64,000 nucleotides of DNA, taken from the NCBI RefSeq assembly GCF_003367245.1, contig NZ_QRGR01000019.1, positions 91,909 through 155,908 on the forward strand. Reading direction: 5' to 3'. Under the pieces are notes generated by a model that was not told the origin of the DNA, ran no database searches, and worked only from the letters and a program-made list of their open reading frames with translations. Of the stretch, positions 62,443 through 64,000 are shown piece after piece; position 1 is the stretch's first letter, and the number at the start of each line of letters is the position of its first letter. This DNA comes from Pontibacter diazotrophicus. GTDB lineage: Bacteria > Bacteroidota > Bacteroidia > Cytophagales > Hymenobacteraceae. Position numbers and translations under genes: made by a program.

Positions 62443-62825
62443 TCTTATTGTTTTTTTTAGTAGCTATACTTTGTAAGTATATGGTATGTTTAATGAATTG
62501 TACTAGTGCTTGCGATGCTGGCTGCTTCGTCCTAAATTTGTTTTTGTATTATTTTTGCAAACCTACTGGTTCACTTGGTCTGGAAAAATGATACTTGTCA
62601 CCTGTTGTGTGGGGGCGTAATCCAGTAGTGACAGGTTGGGACCCATGCCACCAACGTAAGCTTTAATTTGTCATTTTAAACGCTTTGATAAGTATTAAAT
62701 ATTGCGGGGACATGAAATGACCCAGATTTCTCACCCTGTTCGAAATGACAGTTCAGCTACAGTTGACGACATTGGGTCGAAGCCTGTCACTAAGAAGGAA
62801 GGTGGCGTTATAAACCGTAGGTGTA
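62443..62825. other. Intergenic region upstream of the CoA-transferase gene
   Basis: About 380 bases with a weak promoter candidate on the minus strand (62558-62565). GATTTCTCACCCTGTTCGAA at 62729 resembles another short bacteroidete intergenic repeat. A 60-codon open frame at 62702 runs through repeat sequence and is not called a gene. Confidence 0.35.
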
Positions 62826-63025
62826 AACATCCCCTTACCCCCTTCAAGGACAGGGCCGTTTCATTCTACAAACTATCCCCTTGAGGGGATTATAGGGGTG
62901 TCTAATACAGAGGCAAACAGCTAGGAAAATGTTTCAAGTAATTTCTCTGCGCATGTAAACACCCCTCTTGCTCCCCTCAAGGGGAGAATCGCCTAGAATG
63001 AAACGGCCCTACCTTCAAAGTGGGA
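62826..63025. repeat. ~200-bp fold-back repeat, right copy
   Basis: Same composition as 60595-60790: GGGCCGTTTCATTCTACAAA, TCCCCTTGAGGGGATTATAG, then the inverted unit with CTCCCCTCAAGGGGAGAATC and GAATGAAACGGCCCTACC. The two copies bracket the CoA-transferase gene. Confidence 0.8.
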
Positions 63026-63080
63026 ATAATCAATTCATATTTTGCGTTGCATCTTTACTTACATCCATTTGTTTCAATTA

Positions 63081-63680
63081 ATGATAACAGCTACTAACCG
63101 CCTGATAGTCCTGCTTTGCCTCATGATGTGCTCTATTGGGTTGAACTCCTGCGTCACAACATCCGGGGCAGTGGGAGCAAGTGCCATTAAAGCGCCCTAC
63201 GCCCGCATGGAAACCTATAAAACCTATGCCTGGTTTCAACAACAACCCGTAGCTGAAGCTGACTATGACAAGGGCTTTAACGAGAACCTGGACATGCATA
63301 TTCGGCGGGCAGTGGAGGAGGAGTTAGAGGAGCGCGGCTACAGGAAAGCCGAGAGGAATCCGGATGTGCTGGTAGCCTACGATGTCAGTGTGTCGGTGCC
63401 GGAGGAGAAAGACAAGCCGGAGAACTTCAGTACCGGGTTTGGCTATAGTTACGGCTACATGCGCGGCTACCGCTATAATTATGGGAATGCCGATATGCCC
63501 GGCTACCGCAGCGTCGACCTGTTCAAGCAAGGCACCCTCATCATCGACCTCATCAGTCCTCAATCAAAAATGCTCCTCTGGCGCGGCTGGGCCGAAGGAG
63601 GCATCAACAACTTCAAAGCCGGCTATAAGCAAGTGAGGAACCAGGTGGAGGAAGTGTTGGGGAAGTTAGAAAGTCTCTGA
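63081..63680 (+). CDS. DUF4136 lipoprotein
   Basis: About 199 residues from the ATG at 63081. A frame starting at a TTG at 63042 adds a non-signal prefix; from 63081 the sequence is a lipoprotein signal (RLIVLLCLMMCSIGLNSCVT, lipobox near residue 24). The mature part matches DUF4136: FNENLDMHIRRAVEEELEER, RNPDVLVAYDVSVSVPEEKD, QGTLIIDLISPQSKMLLWRG. A Tyr/Gly-rich stretch (FGYSYGYMRGYRYNYGNADM) precedes the last strands. Such proteins sit at the outer membrane; function unknown. A 20-bp tandem repeat overlaps its stop codon. Confidence 0.85.
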   Translation: MITATNRLIVLLCLMMCSIGLNSCVTTSGAVGASAIKAPYARMETYKTYAWFQQQPVAEADYDKGFNENLDMHIRRAVEEELEERGYRKAERNPDVLVAYDVSVSVPEEKDKPENFSTGFGYSYGYMRGYRYNYGNADMPGYRSVDLFKQGTLIIDLISPQSKMLLWRGWAEGGINNFKAGYKQVRNQVEEVLGKLESL

Positions 63681-63725
63681 AGTTAGAGAGTTTGGGAGTT
63701 AGAGGGTCTCTGAAGTTAGAGAGTT
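63673..63725. repeat. Two exact copies of a 20-mer at the gene end
   Basis: GTCTCTGAAGTTAGAGAGTT occurs at 63673-63692 and again at 63706-63725. The first copy contains the DUF4136 stop codon (TGA at 63678-63680). Partial GTTAGAG copies lie between and before them. Confidence 0.7.
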
Positions 63726-63873
63726 AAAATTAAAGTAAACATTTGCGAAAAGTCCCCCTTTGAAGGGGGTAGGGGGATGATTACACCTGCGGACAATTAT
63801 TTACAAAGAGAATCATCACTTCTAAAGCTGCTTTCAATATAGAACAGGCACCTTACCTCTGAACTCTACACCC

Positions 63874-64000
63874 TGAACTTGCAACAATAAATTGGACAAA
63901 GGATTAAGCTGCTAAATGTTTAACATTTCTTCCATTTGTTTGGGTGTACGGTATCCCAGACTTGAATGGAGTCTTTCTCTGTTGTAGAAGATCTCGATGT
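63874..64000 (-). mobile_element. Right end of an IS3-type insertion sequence, cut by the window edge
   Basis: The minus-strand sequence encodes the end of an IS3-family transposase (63912-64000). The likely IS terminus begins near 63874 with TGAACTTGCAACAATAAATT, as IS3-type ends start TG. The rest of the element lies beyond the window. Confidence 0.7.
63912..64000 (-). CDS. IS3-family transposase C-terminus (integrase core), partial
   Basis: Only the last 28 residues are in the window. They read IEIFYNRERLHSSLGYRTPK followed by QMEEMLNI and a TAG stop. FYNRERLHSSLGYRTP is the highly conserved end of the IS3/IS150 OrfB integrase core (rve) after the DDE catalytic residues. The 5' part and the frameshift site lie outside the window, so completeness cannot be judged. 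Confidence 0.85.
   Translation of the reverse strand, partial: IEIFYNRERLHSSLGYRTPKQMEEMLNI

Noticed and set aside
62702..62884. 60-codon frame upstream of the CoA-transferase
   Set aside because: It runs through CCCCT/AGGGG repeat sequence.
63042..63080. TTG start of the DUF4136 gene
   Set aside because: The ATG at 63081 begins a proper lipoprotein signal.
1..64000. CRISPR arrays, rRNA or tRNA genes
   Set aside because: No regular repeat-spacer pattern and no recognisable tRNA or rRNA sequence was seen by reading; a tRNAscan-SE and Infernal run would settle it.

Overview
The window reads as chromosome of a Bacteroidota species, most likely Cytophagales of the Hymenobacteraceae/Pontibacter type. 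This is inferred from the TonB-dependent receptor with an N-terminal carboxypeptidase-D-like domain, bacteroidete promoter boxes (TTTG, 20-21 bases, TAnnTTTG), weak Shine-Dalgarno signals, a bilin-type bacteriophytochrome, many Bacteroidota families of unknown function, and short CCCCT/AGGGG and AACAGGCCG intergenic repeats. I recognised no rRNA, tRNA or CRISPR array. No prophage or large island is evident; most of the window is housekeeping and stress-type chromosome with small mobile and repeat elements between genes.

Layout. 1-9.9 kb: the 3' part of a TonB receptor, a YceI protein, a Tat-exported intradiol dioxygenase-like protein, a ZIP metal transporter, a GAF/histidine-kinase-like protein with a decayed ATP site, a CvpA-CAP fusion and an FUSC membrane protein. 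10-20.4 kb, all on the minus strand: an AddB-like nuclease, a VOC protein, a complete bacteriophytochrome kinase, an AddA-like helicase-nuclease and an unknown protein. 21-28.9 kb: a DEAD-box RNA helicase, a DUF2383 protein, flavin and NAD(P) oxidoreductases, a carotenoid-desaturase-like enzyme, a NuiA-type nuclease inhibitor and a 2,4-dienoyl-CoA reductase. 29.7-36.3 kb: a tetR-tolC-adaptor-RND efflux operon with a readable promoter and operator. 36.6-47.6 kb: small and stress-type genes (esterase, YkvA, SRPBCC, DinB, PhoH, AlbA_2, DUF3127, DUF2267, ferritin-like DUF892) and a cyanophycinase facing an isoaspartyl peptidase. 47.7-58.8 kb: a lipoprotein M1 aminopeptidase, an L,D-transpeptidase, an azurin-like lipoprotein, an XRE regulator with palindromic operators, a DUF2254 membrane protein, a K+ channel with a zinc ribbon, alanine racemase and an M20 amidohydrolase. 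58.8-64 kb: a repeat-rich zone with DUF1206, a CoA-transferase and a DUF4136 lipoprotein, ending in the 3' end of an IS3-type insertion sequence.

How genes work together. AddA and AddB should form one double-strand-break end-processing enzyme although they are separated by a light sensor and a VOC gene. The RND, adaptor and TolC genes form a tripartite pump under the TetR protein. Cyanophycinase and isoaspartyl peptidase together can take cyanophycin to aspartate and arginine. Alanine racemase and the L,D-transpeptidase both serve peptidoglycan.

Most notable non-coding signals: two related ~160-bp fold-back elements with 14-bp terminal inverted repeats (49665-49832 and 55418-55577); a ~200-bp fold-back repeat on both sides of the CoA-transferase gene; paired ACAAATG/CATTTGT operators before the XRE gene; an intrinsic terminator ending 10 bases before the DUF2254 start; and two perfect DnaA-box 9-mers facing each other in a hairpin. 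Several gene starts were moved from the longest open frame to an internal ATG (efflux RND, TetR, DUF4136, DUF2254, the 9.5-kb hypothetical); the reason is given in each entry. No single undescribed system is convincingly demonstrated. The best leads are the fold-back element family, the pseudokinase, the NuiA homolog and the SSB-tailed DUF3127 protein.
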